Shown: positions 1-5,320 of the stretch, in pieces
Layout of the letters: every line of letters starts with the position of its first letter
How positions within the stretch are numbered: the first letter of the stretch is position 1
DNA from: an uncultured bacterium
GTDB taxonomy: Bacteria > Cyanobacteriota > Vampirovibrionia > Gastranaerophilales > Gastranaerophilaceae
DNA: 5,320 nucleotides
Direction of reading: 5' to 3'
Assembly (NCBI GenBank): GCA_900555175.1
Contig: USJT01000096.1
Span: forward strand, 1 to 5,320
Notes under the pieces: generated by a model
Told to the model about the DNA's origin: nothing
Seen by the model: only the letters and a program-made list of their open reading frames with translations
Databases searched by the model: none
Made by a program: the position numbers and the translations under genes

Positions 1-627
1 TTTATGCATCTAGAATTAAATAATTCTTCCCTCTGTTCCTTGGTAAGAGGAGCATTAGCAGAAGCATCTGGTGGAACATCATCTATTAATGAATTATTAT
101 ATACATAAAACCAAAATAAATCTCGACCAGCAATATTAGGACCTTTTGCTCCATTTACATCAACTGCAATATTTATTATTTTATTTCCTTCCAGTGAATA
201 TATAGGTCTTACAGAAGCACCATTTGCAAGAACAAAAGATGTATAATTAGGATCCCAATTTGAAGTAGCAGTACCATCCATTTTTCTATAAGAATCAGCA
301 AAACAATCAGACATACTATCACACACTTTTACATTTTTAAAATATGTCTTATAGAAATTTATAACACTATCATTAGAATTAATCCCTGCCTCTTTTAAAT
401 TTAAAGCATTCCTATCAGTTTGATACTGTAACAAAGCCTGTGACAATTCATTATATACCTTATGTAATTGAACTACATAACTCTTCTTTTGGTAATTTTG
501 CATTAAAGTAGGTACTGTCATTGCAGATACAACACCAATAATCCCTAACGTTACCAATACTTCGGCAAGGGTAAAACCTTGAGTAGAGGTTAAATTATGC
601 CCCCCCCCGAGTTTCTAATCTCTTCAT
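1..627 (-). CDS. Type IV prepilin-like protein, 5' part, out of frame at a G9 tract (3' end beyond window)
   Basis: An ATG at 627-625 follows a strong Shine-Dalgarno sequence (AAAGGAG, 6-base spacing). It reads MKRLETRGGA and then hits TAA at 597-595. The long open frame continues in another phase from about 608 to the window edge with no stop. With 8 or 11 G instead of 9, the ATG joins this frame and gives MKRLETRGG-HNLTSTQ-G, then FTLAEVLVTLGIIGVVSAM. This is a classic class III (prepilin peptidase) signal: cleavage after G, F at +1, E at +5 and a hydrophobic helix. About 191 mature residues are visible, with Cys at mature positions 85, 91 and 190 and a DVNGAKGPNIAGRDLF segment near 139-154. 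In the present phase a stop (TAG, 617-615) lies just upstream and no start codon precedes the signal. Proteins with this N-terminus are exported pilins or pseudopilins assembled in the inner membrane; the exact role is unknown. It could instead be a pseudogene or a sequencing error in the G run. Confidence 0.8.
600..608 (-). repeat. Homopolymeric G9 tract in the prepilin leader (candidate phase-variation switch)
   Basis: Nine consecutive C on the plus strand are nine G on the coding strand, seven codons after the prepilin ATG and before the class III cleavage site. No other G or C run of similar length occurs in this AT-rich window. Reading all three phases: 9 G gives MKRLETRGGA-stop, 10 G gives a stop a few codons later (GGC ATA ATT TAA), and 8 or 11 G opens the full pilin frame. 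Slippage at such tracts is a known ON/OFF mechanism in other bacteria; operation here is inferred. Confidence 0.75.
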
Positions 628-633
628 AATCCG

Positions 634-640
634 CTCCTTT
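634..640 (-). promoter_or_regulatory. Ribosome binding site of the prepilin gene
   Basis: AAAGGAG lies 6 bases before the ATG at 627-625. It is a near-perfect Shine-Dalgarno sequence and fixes the translation start upstream of the G9 tract. This shows that the leader is meant to be translated through the tract. Confidence 0.75.
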
Positions 641-658
641 CGTTATTATTTCATATTA

Positions 659-687
659 ATTTTAACATATTATTATAAAATTTTCAA
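659..687 (-). promoter_or_regulatory. Predicted sigma-70 type promoter of the prepilin gene
   Basis: Reading the minus strand, TTGAAA (687-682) is separated by 17 bases from TAAAAT (664-659). Each box matches the consensus at 5 of 6 positions with ideal spacing. Initiation near 652 would leave a short leader of about 25 bases before the ATG. The -35 box overlaps the last codons of dgkA and lies inside a 12-base palindrome, TTCAATATTGAA (683-694). This suggests that the prepilin is transcribed independently of the upstream housekeeping operon. AT-rich DNA produces such matches by chance, so confidence is moderate. Confidence 0.45.
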
Positions 688-1047
688 TATTGAAGAACCA
701 AACAACAAAACACCAATTACAATTGCAATCACAGAAGCAAACATAACAGCTCCTGCAGAAATATCTTTAGCCATTCCAACTAATCTTGAATACCTGTTAT
801 GAAATACGGCATCCAAAGAATATTCAATAGCTGAATTTACCATTTCAGCAACAATTACAAATCCTATTGTCAAAAGCAATATACAAAATTTTTCAATACT
901 AAAATCAAGAACAAATGCCAAGGCAAGCACAATTACCGCAACACAAAAATGAACTCTTATATTAACTTCAGACTTCAAAACAATACGCATACCCTTGCGT
1001 GCATTTTTAAAGGTGTTAGAAAAGCCTTGTTGTTTAAATTTTGTCAT
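673..1047 (-). CDS. dgkA: Diacylglycerol/undecaprenol kinase, DgkA family
   Basis: A 124-residue integral membrane lipid kinase of normal length for the family. DgkA-family enzymes phosphorylate diacylglycerol (proteobacteria) or undecaprenol (Gram-positives), the latter feeding undecaprenyl phosphate to wall and glycan synthesis. Visible signatures are an amphipathic N-terminus with E27, three hydrophobic segments (about 32-48, 53-70 and 96-117), the motif E68-M-V-N71-S-A-I-E75, and G-M-A-K94-D95 followed by SAGAV. These correspond to the catalytic and metal-binding residues of E. coli DgkA (E28, E69, N72, E76, K94, D95). The AGAV stretch after AKD resembles the Gram-positive undecaprenol kinases, so I favour undecaprenol as substrate, but sequence alone does not prove it. 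The ATG overlaps the ybeY stop by 4 bases (ATGA) and there is little Shine-Dalgarno signal at proper spacing, so translation is probably coupled to ybeY. Confidence 0.92.
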   Translation of the reverse strand: MTKFKQQGFSNTFKNARKGMRIVLKSEVNIRVHFCVAVIVLALAFVLDFSIEKFCILLLTIGFVIVAEMVNSAIEYSLDAVFHNRYSRLVGMAKDISAGAVMFASVIAIVIGVLLFGSSILKIL

Positions 1048-1541
1048 ACCCCTATACTTTCCAGTGCTTTATTTTGTAAGTTTATAATAAAATTATAATC
1101 TTCTTCAGTTTGGTGGTCAAATCCTAACAAATGCAATATGCCATGACTTATTAAAAAAGACAATTCATGCTCTTTCGTAACACCTTTTTTTTCGGCTTCA
1201 TCAATTACTTTATCAAGAGCAATCATAACTTCCCCAAGATTAATTTCGCCATCAAATATAAATTTTTCCTCACTATCTGCAAATATCGCAAATGTAATTA
1301 TATCAGCAGGATAATCTTTATTGCGATATTCTCTGTTTATTTCATGAGTTTTTACACTGTCACAATACAAAAAATCAAATGATATAACCTTATAATCAAA
1401 TCCGTTTAGACAAGATTTTTCATAAACTTCTTCAATAGAAAGATAAAATTTCAAAATCTTTTTTGCAATATCAATAAACGTTTTTTCATTAATATCCCAA
1501 TCAGGATAAATATTTTCACTAAAAATATTATATTTAGTCAT
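1044..1541 (-). CDS. ybeY: Endoribonuclease YbeY (rRNA maturation factor)
   Basis: A 165-residue zinc-dependent metalloprotein of the UPF0054/YbeY family, which acts in 16S rRNA 3'-end maturation and ribosome quality control in the cytoplasm. The signature is S-H133-G-I-L-H137-L-L-G-F-D-H143, where the three His bind the metal in known structures. It is preceded by the family segment INREYRNKDYPADIITF (about 68-84), which includes the conserved Arg of the LNxxYR motif, and by GEINLGEVMIALDKV (98-112). The common TDVLSF motif reads ADIITF here. The chosen start at 1541 has AAAGAGG at 1554-1548 with 6-base spacing. A longer in-frame start at 1625 would add a 28-residue Lys-rich extension lying wholly on the pgpH coding tail and is less likely. 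It overlaps the pgpH stop by 8 bases (ATGACTAA) and dgkA by 4 bases, giving a tightly coupled trio. Confidence 0.93.
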   Translation of the reverse strand: MTKYNIFSENIYPDWDINEKTFIDIAKKILKFYLSIEEVYEKSCLNGFDYKVISFDFLYCDSVKTHEINREYRNKDYPADIITFAIFADSEEKFIFDGEINLGEVMIALDKVIDEAEKKGVTKEHELSFLISHGILHLLGFDHQTEEDYNFIINLQNKALESIGV

Positions 1542-3750
1542 TTTTATCCTCTTTAGGATTTTTCTGATCTTGCGGAGATTTTTCGCCTTCAAGCTGTTTA
1601 ATTTTATTTTCCAAATCTTCATCAAGAAGTTTTGCTGGCATATTAATCTTTTGTTTTTGTAATTCTTCAGCCAAATTTTCCTGATATTTAATTCTATTAT
1701 GCTGCATACCTCTCAATATACGAGAGAATGTAGATGCAATCACTTTTATATCTTTTAATGTAAGCGGGCTGTCTGATAACTGACCGTCATTCAATCTTTC
1801 AACAATAATCTTATTAATCATACCCTCAATTTCTTCTGGAGTAGGATTTTTTAATGAACGAACAGCAGATTCAACCGCATCGGCAATCATCAAGATTGCA
1901 GTTTCTTTTGTATTTGGCTTAGGTCCGGCATATCTAAACTGTTCCTCTTTTACGTTTTCAGCACCTTCTTCTTTTACGGCCTGATTGTAAAAATAACTTG
2001 CTAAACCTTCGCCATGGTGTTGAGTAATAAAGTTTTGAATAACTTGAGGCAACTTATATTCTTTTGCAATTTCAATACCGTCTTTAGGGTGAGCTGTAAT
2101 AATCATTTTACTAATTCTTGGAGTAAATTTATTATGCGGATTTTCAATTAAGAAATAAGACTGGTTTTCAACAAAGAATAAAGGACGTTTCAATTTTCCG
2201 ATATCATGGTATAACGCACCAACTCTTGCCAAAACAGGATCAGCTCCAATTGCTTCTGCAGCAGCTTCACACAAATTTGAAACCATCAAACTGTGATGAT
2301 AAGTCCCCGGAGCATCTATTTGAAGTCTTTTCAAAAGCTTTTGGTTATGATCGCCAAGTTCTGCAAGTCCGTATGGAGTGATAATCTTAAACATACTTTC
2401 AATTAAAGGCAACAAACCTGATGCGATAATTGCACTGAATATACCGTTTAAAAGTATAAACAAGCAATTTTTAACGATTAAGACATTTTCAACTTCAATA
2501 AGGCATTTTTCCAATACGTAAATACTGAATACAATAATCAAACCTGCAATACCGATATTAAAAACATTTTTAATAACATCAACACGTTCTGCATATCTTA
2601 TCTGCGACATAGAAACAACGGATAAAATACTCAAAAGTAAAAATGCAACAAGGAATTGTATATTATACTGAAATCCTATTGTCATAACAGACAATAAAAT
2701 AACAGAAGCAACAAAAGCAATTCTTGGCTTTGTAAAAATAACCATCAAAATTAAATATGCAGGAATCGGAATTACATAAGGGGAGAACCCTGTCGGTAAA
2801 ACAACTCCGATAAATGCAACCAAAATGGATAAAAATGCGGAAACCGCCATATATCTGGGTTGTAAAAATTCTTTTTCAAAGAATTTCATATAATAGATAA
2901 ATAAAAATGTCCCGATAAACACAATCAAATAAATTGCAGCAAGTCCGGGCCAATTTAATTCATAAACATTGTAACCAGCCTGACGGAGAGCATCTCTTTT
3001 CAATCTTGTAACAGGTTCACCTTCAAACAAGATTTTGTCACCCTTTTGGAAAACAACTTCGTAAGGTCTGACAGAATTTTGAGCATTCTTTCTTGCAATT
3101 TCTGTCGCAAACTCATCAACAACAAGGTTAGGTACAATAACCTGTTCCAAAACTGCCTTAATAACAGATACCTGACGTTTTGAAACATTTGATACCAAGT
3201 TATTTAAAATAATGCTGTCAATATTATCTTTTTCATAATCTTTTTCTGTAATTCCCTGACGCAAAATATTTGATAAAGTCAAATTAGATTTGTCAAAGAC
3301 TTCATGCAAGCTGTTATCATCAGCTTTTAAAAGGAAATTAATTATAAAGTTTCTTTTTGAATTGTCAGATAAATCGAACAATATTCCGATTTCTTCAGTT
3401 TTTACAGAATCAGGAACATCTTTTTTTCTAATCTGCATAATTGAAGTTTGTAAAGTCTGCAAATTAGTTTTGATAAATTCATCTTCTGCAGGGGCCATTA
3501 CAGGCTCAACCTTTTGAGCGACTTCTTTTCTGTGCTGTTCTGTTCGTTTAACATCTTCTACCGTCAATGTTTTTTGAGCGATGATATCACGTTTACTTAT
3601 TCCGTTTTCAATAATATTTTGAAAAAAGAAATTCTGCGATGCTATAACCGAAGTCATTAAAACAGTAAAACCTATAAAAGAAACAACTTTTATAAATTTA
3701 GCAGAAGAGAACATATCTCTCAGCTTAGAAACAAATTCAATTTTTACCAT
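1534..3750 (-). CDS. pgpH: Membrane HD-domain phosphodiesterase, PgpH/7TM-7TMR-HD family (probable c-di-AMP hydrolase)
   Basis: A 738-residue membrane protein with the full PgpH layout. It has an N-terminal transmembrane helix (about 21-40), an extracytoplasmic 7TMR-HDED-type domain (about 45-265), a block of roughly seven hydrophobic helices (about 270-450) and a cytoplasmic HD domain (about 480-690). Catalytic-type residues are H486 (GTYHHS), the H515-D516 pair (ALYHDIGK), H554 (TAHPKDG), H578-H579 (QHHGEG) and D624 (IADAVES). In Listeria and other Firmicutes this family cleaves c-di-AMP to pApA and so affects osmotic and wall homeostasis; c-di-AMP as substrate here is inferred from the family. 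The last 45 residues or so are a Lys/Glu/Gln-rich tail beyond the HD domain. AGGAA (3765-3761) lies 10 bases before the ATG. The pgpH-ybeY-dgkA order is a conserved neighbourhood. The gap to the upstream glycosyltransferase is only 51 bases, with no convincing terminator or promoter. Confidence 0.93.
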   Translation of the reverse strand: MVKIEFVSKLRDMFSSAKFIKVVSFIGFTVLMTSVIASQNFFFQNIIENGISKRDIIAQKTLTVEDVKRTEQHRKEVAQKVEPVMAPAEDEFIKTNLQTLQTSIMQIRKKDVPDSVKTEEIGILFDLSDNSKRNFIINFLLKADDNSLHEVFDKSNLTLSNILRQGITEKDYEKDNIDSIILNNLVSNVSKRQVSVIKAVLEQVIVPNLVVDEFATEIARKNAQNSVRPYEVVFQKGDKILFEGEPVTRLKRDALRQAGYNVYELNWPGLAAIYLIVFIGTFLFIYYMKFFEKEFLQPRYMAVSAFLSILVAFIGVVLPTGFSPYVIPIPAYLILMVIFTKPRIAFVASVILLSVMTIGFQYNIQFLVAFLLLSILSVVSMSQIRYAERVDVIKNVFNIGIAGLIIVFSIYVLEKCLIEVENVLIVKNCLFILLNGIFSAIIASGLLPLIESMFKIITPYGLAELGDHNQKLLKRLQIDAPGTYHHSLMVSNLCEAAAEAIGADPVLARVGALYHDIGKLKRPLFFVENQSYFLIENPHNKFTPRISKMIITAHPKDGIEIAKEYKLPQVIQNFITQHHGEGLASYFYNQAVKEEGAENVKEEQFRYAGPKPNTKETAILMIADAVESAVRSLKNPTPEEIEGMINKIIVERLNDGQLSDSPLTLKDIKVIASTFSRILRGMQHNRIKYQENLAEELQKQKINMPAKLLDEDLENKIKQLEGEKSPQDQKNPKEDKND
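1548..1554 (-). promoter_or_regulatory. Ribosome binding site deciding the ybeY start
   Basis: AAAGAGG lies within the last codons of pgpH, 6 bases before the ATG at 1541-1539. It supports the 165-residue YbeY over the 193-residue version and suggests re-initiation by ribosomes ending pgpH. Confidence 0.65.
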
Positions 3751-3801
3751 ATATATAAATTTCCTATTTTTAATTAATCTTTTTATATATCTTATAACTT
3801 C

Positions 3802-4746
3802 CTAATTTTTTTTCAAGTCTTGAAGTTTCAAGCGTGTTTGTATATCTTCAAGCAGCTTACGGTTAATTGATAATAGTTCTGAAACAACTGCAATTACAGC
3901 TACTTGAACACCGATTATAATTAATATTGCAGATAAAATTAAAGATTGTATATGTCCTGCTCCGCTTTCAAACACATAAAACCACAAAAATCTTAACCCT
4001 ATTAAAACACCTAAAGTAAAAAATATTCCTGCAAGTATCGAGAAAAATCTAAACGGACGATAAATAATAAACATTCTTATCATCGTAAACATAGATCTTC
4101 TAACGTAATCAAAAATATTTTTAACCAATCTTGATTCTCTAAGTTCAGGATTAACATTTATCGGCACGCACATCAAATGCAAACCTTTTGCCTTAGCTTG
4201 AATTATAGTATCTAAAGTATAAGTATAATTATCAAAAACATTAAGCTTAACAGCAGCATTTCTTGAAAATGCTCTAAAACCGCTTGGAGCATCTTCAACA
4301 TCTGTTGAACTTATCAAACGCATCACAAAAGAGCCTGTTTTCTGTAAAAATTTCTTTAATAAAGAAAAATGTTCAATTTTAGAAACAGGTCTTGAACCTA
4401 TGACAATATCTGCATCTCCGTTTATAATAGGTTTTACAAGTTTTTCAATATCATCGGCACAATATTGATTATCAGCATCTGTATTTACGATAATATCTGC
4501 ACCGACTGCCAAAGCCTCGTTTATTCCTGCTGTAAAAGCTTTTGCTAACCCTGAATTATGAGGCATGCTAACAATATGTTTAACCCCCAACTCCCTTGCC
4601 ACCTCAACAGTTCTGTCAGAAGATCCGTCATCTATAATCAATACTTCAATTTCATCTATACCGTCAATATTTTCAGGCAAAGCCTTCAATGTAACAGGCA
4701 AAGAATTTTCTTCATTATAGCAAGGGATTTGGATAACTAGCTTCAT
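3802..4746 (-). CDS. Family 2 glycosyltransferase, dolichyl/polyprenyl-phosphate sugar synthase-like, membrane anchored
   Basis: A 314-residue protein with an N-terminal GT-A domain (about 1-225) and two C-terminal transmembrane helices (about 233-258 and 266-290). GT2 motifs are I-P-C-Y-N-E-E at 7-13, I-D-D-G-S-S-D-R-T at 38-46 (nucleotide binding), the DXD-type T-D-A-D-N-Q at 89-94, and G-S-R plus the acceptor-side segment D-A-P-S-G-F-R at 152-158. Basic residues RRSM and YRPFRFF (216-235) precede the anchors. The architecture matches the DPM1/GtrB/ArnC-like group, which transfers a sugar from a nucleotide donor to polyprenyl phosphate on the cytoplasmic face; the sugar cannot be told. The start at 4746 is chosen because AGAGG (4759-4755) lies 8 bases upstream. 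An in-frame ATG at 4806 would run across the predicted promoter. It is probably first in a unit with pgpH-ybeY-dgkA and is divergent from a GT39-type enzyme that could use its product. Confidence 0.88.
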   Translation of the reverse strand: MKLVIQIPCYNEENSLPVTLKALPENIDGIDEIEVLIIDDGSSDRTVEVARELGVKHIVSMPHNSGLAKAFTAGINEALAVGADIIVNTDADNQYCADDIEKLVKPIINGDADIVIGSRPVSKIEHFSLLKKFLQKTGSFVMRLISSTDVEDAPSGFRAFSRNAAVKLNVFDNYTYTLDTIIQAKAKGLHLMCVPINVNPELRESRLVKNIFDYVRRSMFTMIRMFIIYRPFRFFSILAGIFFTLGVLIGLRFLWFYVFESGAGHIQSLILSAILIIIGVQVAVIAVVSELLSINRKLLEDIQTRLKLQDLKKN

Positions 4747-4754
4747 TATAACAA

Positions 4755-4759
4755 CCTCT
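4755..4759 (-). promoter_or_regulatory. Ribosome binding site deciding the GT2 glycosyltransferase start
   Basis: AGAGG lies 8 bases before the ATG at 4746-4744. The protein begins directly with the GT2 beta strand MKLVIQIPCYNEE, as is usual for the family. This favours 4746 over the upstream in-frame ATG at 4806. Confidence 0.65.
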
Positions 4760-4776
4760 TTTAAATTTTTCTTTTT

Positions 4777-4806
4777 ATTATATAATATAAAGAGGGATTT
4801 TGACAA
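4777..4806 (-). promoter_or_regulatory. Predicted sigma-70 type promoter for the GT2-pgpH-ybeY-dgkA unit
   Basis: On the minus strand, TTGTCA (4806-4801) is followed after 18 bases by a perfect TATAAT (4782-4777). Initiation near 4770 would give a leader of about 24 bases that carries the GT2 ribosome binding site. The -10 box is half of a perfect palindrome, ATTATATAAT (4777-4786), so the plus strand also shows TATAAT at 4781-4786, which could serve the divergent gene. The -35 box overlaps the 5' end of that divergent gene. Confidence 0.5.
4791..4796 (+). promoter_or_regulatory. Candidate ribosome binding site of the GT39-like gene
   Basis: AGAGGG is the only Shine-Dalgarno-like sequence upstream of the gene. 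Its distance suits neither candidate start perfectly: 12 bases to GTG 4809 and 3 bases to TTG 4800. It is evidence that translation begins in this short interval rather than at an internal ATG. Confidence 0.5.
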
Positions 4807-4808
4807 TT

Positions 4809-5320
4809 GTGAAAAAATACTTTACGATAGCCGGAATAGTTATTTTAGGATTAATTTTAAGACTTATATTTATTAATAAACCTGACGGTTTATGGAATGA
4901 TGAATATGTAAGTTGGATGATTGCTGCAACTCCATTTGGGCATAATTTTATAGAAGCAGTTAAATCTCAATGTCACATGCCATTTTACTATCTTTATTTA
5001 AAGTTTTTTATGGCACTTTTTGGAAAAAGCGATCTTTTATTAAGATTAACCTCAGTATTTGCAGGAATACTTTCTATAATTGCCATGTATTTTACTGGCA
5101 GAGAAAAAGACGAAAAGACAGGGCTTTACTGTGCAGGATTTAGTGCAATAAGTTCTTTCTTAATTTATTATTCTCAAGAAGTAAGACTATATCAAATATT
5201 ATTTTTATTTTCGGCATTGAGCCTTTTATATACAATAAAAGCAATTAAACAGCCAAATAAATTAAATTTTTCGCTATACGCATTATTTAATTTTTTAATT
5301 CTGTTTACTCACACTATCGG
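4809..5320 (+). CDS. GT39/ArnT-like polytopic membrane glycosyltransferase, N-terminal part (3' end beyond window)
   Basis: About 170 residues are visible, starting (V/M)KKYFTIAGIVILGLILRLIF. Features are a first transmembrane helix (about 5-22), a short extracytoplasmic loop with W-N-D31-E32-Y resembling the Asp-Glu motif of PMT/GT39 enzymes, H-M-P-F-Y-Y at 56-61, L-L-R-L-T-S-V-F-A-G at 77-86, and S-Q-E-V-R-L-Y-Q at 122-129 followed by another hydrophobic helix. This pattern fits the PMT_2 (dolichyl-P-mannose protein mannosyltransferase/ArnT-like) family, which transfers sugars from polyprenyl-phosphate donors to lipids or proteins at the outer face of the inner membrane. Acceptor and sugar are unknown. 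The start is uncertain: GTG at 4809 has AGAGGG (4791-4796) 12 bases away, whereas in-frame TTG at 4800 is only 3 bases from it. An in-frame TAA at 4788-4790 rules out earlier starts. It is divergent from the GT2 gene, its possible donor-making partner. Confidence 0.85.
   Translation, partial: MKKYFTIAGIVILGLILRLIFINKPDGLWNDEYVSWMIAATPFGHNFIEAVKSQCHMPFYYLYLKFFMALFGKSDLLLRLTSVFAGILSIIAMYFTGREKDEKTGLYCAGFSAISSFLIYYSQEVRLYQILFLFSALSLLYTIKAIKQPNKLNFSLYALFNFLILFTHTI

Noticed and set aside
1185..1192. T8 run (A8 on the coding strand) in ybeY, and a similar run at 3806-3813 at the end of the GT2 gene, as further slippage switches
   Set aside because: Runs of A/T of this length are expected in AT-rich coding DNA, here encoding Lys codons, and both genes are in intact frame. 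Nothing suggests switching.
1167..1382. Short plus-strand open frame opposite ybeY
   Set aside because: It is a Phe/Ile/Lys/Tyr-rich antisense reading of a well-conserved gene, with no domain and no independent support.
1542..1625. A 28-residue N-terminal extension of YbeY from an ATG at 1625
   Set aside because: It lies entirely on the pgpH coding tail, is a Lys-rich out-of-frame reading of it, and is not part of the YbeY fold. The ATG at 1541 has a properly spaced ribosome binding site.
3290..3517. Short plus-strand open frame, and a minus-strand one at 3000-3188, inside pgpH
   Set aside because: Both are out-of-frame readings of the pgpH extracytoplasmic domain without recognisable motifs.
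3811..3832. Repeated CTTGAA/TTCAAG arms at the end of the GT2 gene, a possible terminator or operator
   Set aside because: The stems are 6 bases with 1-2 base loops, too short for a stable hairpin. The repeats follow from the Leu-Lys-rich C-terminal codons, and the following A-run on the coding strand is not a terminator U-tract.
4558..4740. Short plus-strand open frame opposite the GT2 catalytic domain
   Set aside because: It is antisense to conserved GT2 motifs and shows no features of its own.
4747..4806. A 20-residue N-terminal extension of the GT2 enzyme from an ATG at 4806
   Set aside because: It would overlap the predicted -10/-35 region and lacks a suitable ribosome binding site, whereas the ATG at 4746 has AGAGG and the canonical GT2 beginning.
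4800..4828. Consensus-like TTGACA at 4800-4805 with TACGAT 17 bases later on the plus strand as the GT39 promoter
   Set aside because: Transcription would start inside the GT39 coding region and remove its first membrane helix. The -10 match is poor, so TTGACA is more likely coincidental or part of the near-palindrome.

Overview
The window is AT-rich, gene-dense bacterial chromosome. Its conserved core is an HD-type membrane phosphodiesterase (PgpH family), the endoribonuclease YbeY and a small DgkA-type lipid kinase, in that order on the minus strand. This order occurs in Firmicutes and in the cyanobacterial lineage. Next to the core lies a type IV prepilin-like protein with a GFTLAEVLVTLGIIGVV-type N-terminus. 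I infer a host near the gut Vampirovibrionia/Melainabacteria (Gastranaerophilales), with moderate confidence. No rRNA or marker gene here settles it.

Layout, left to right. Positions 1-627 (minus) hold the 5' part of a prepilin-like gene that runs off the left edge. It has a good ribosome binding site and a likely promoter of its own, but a run of nine G residues (coding strand) ten codons in puts the start codon out of frame with the pilin body. Positions 673-1047, 1044-1541 and 1534-3750 (minus) are dgkA, ybeY and pgpH, joined by 4-base and 8-base overlaps. Positions 3802-4746 (minus) encode a family 2 membrane-anchored glycosyltransferase of the dolichol/polyprenyl-phosphate sugar synthase type. 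A short divergent promoter region (4747-4808) separates it from a plus-strand gene starting near 4809, a GT39/ArnT-like membrane glycosyltransferase cut by the right edge.

Functional picture (inference). DgkA may supply undecaprenyl phosphate, the GT2 enzyme may load it with a sugar, and the GT39 enzyme may transfer that sugar outside the membrane. PgpH would degrade c-di-AMP and YbeY acts in rRNA maturation. From the glycosyltransferase to dgkA is probably one transcription unit started by a well-formed promoter at 4777-4806.

The most notable observation is the G9 tract in the prepilin. It has the architecture of a phase-variable contingency gene: the sequence as given reads OFF, and 8 or 11 G would restore an intact class III signal peptide and pilin. 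There is no gene-free stretch longer than about 65 bases.
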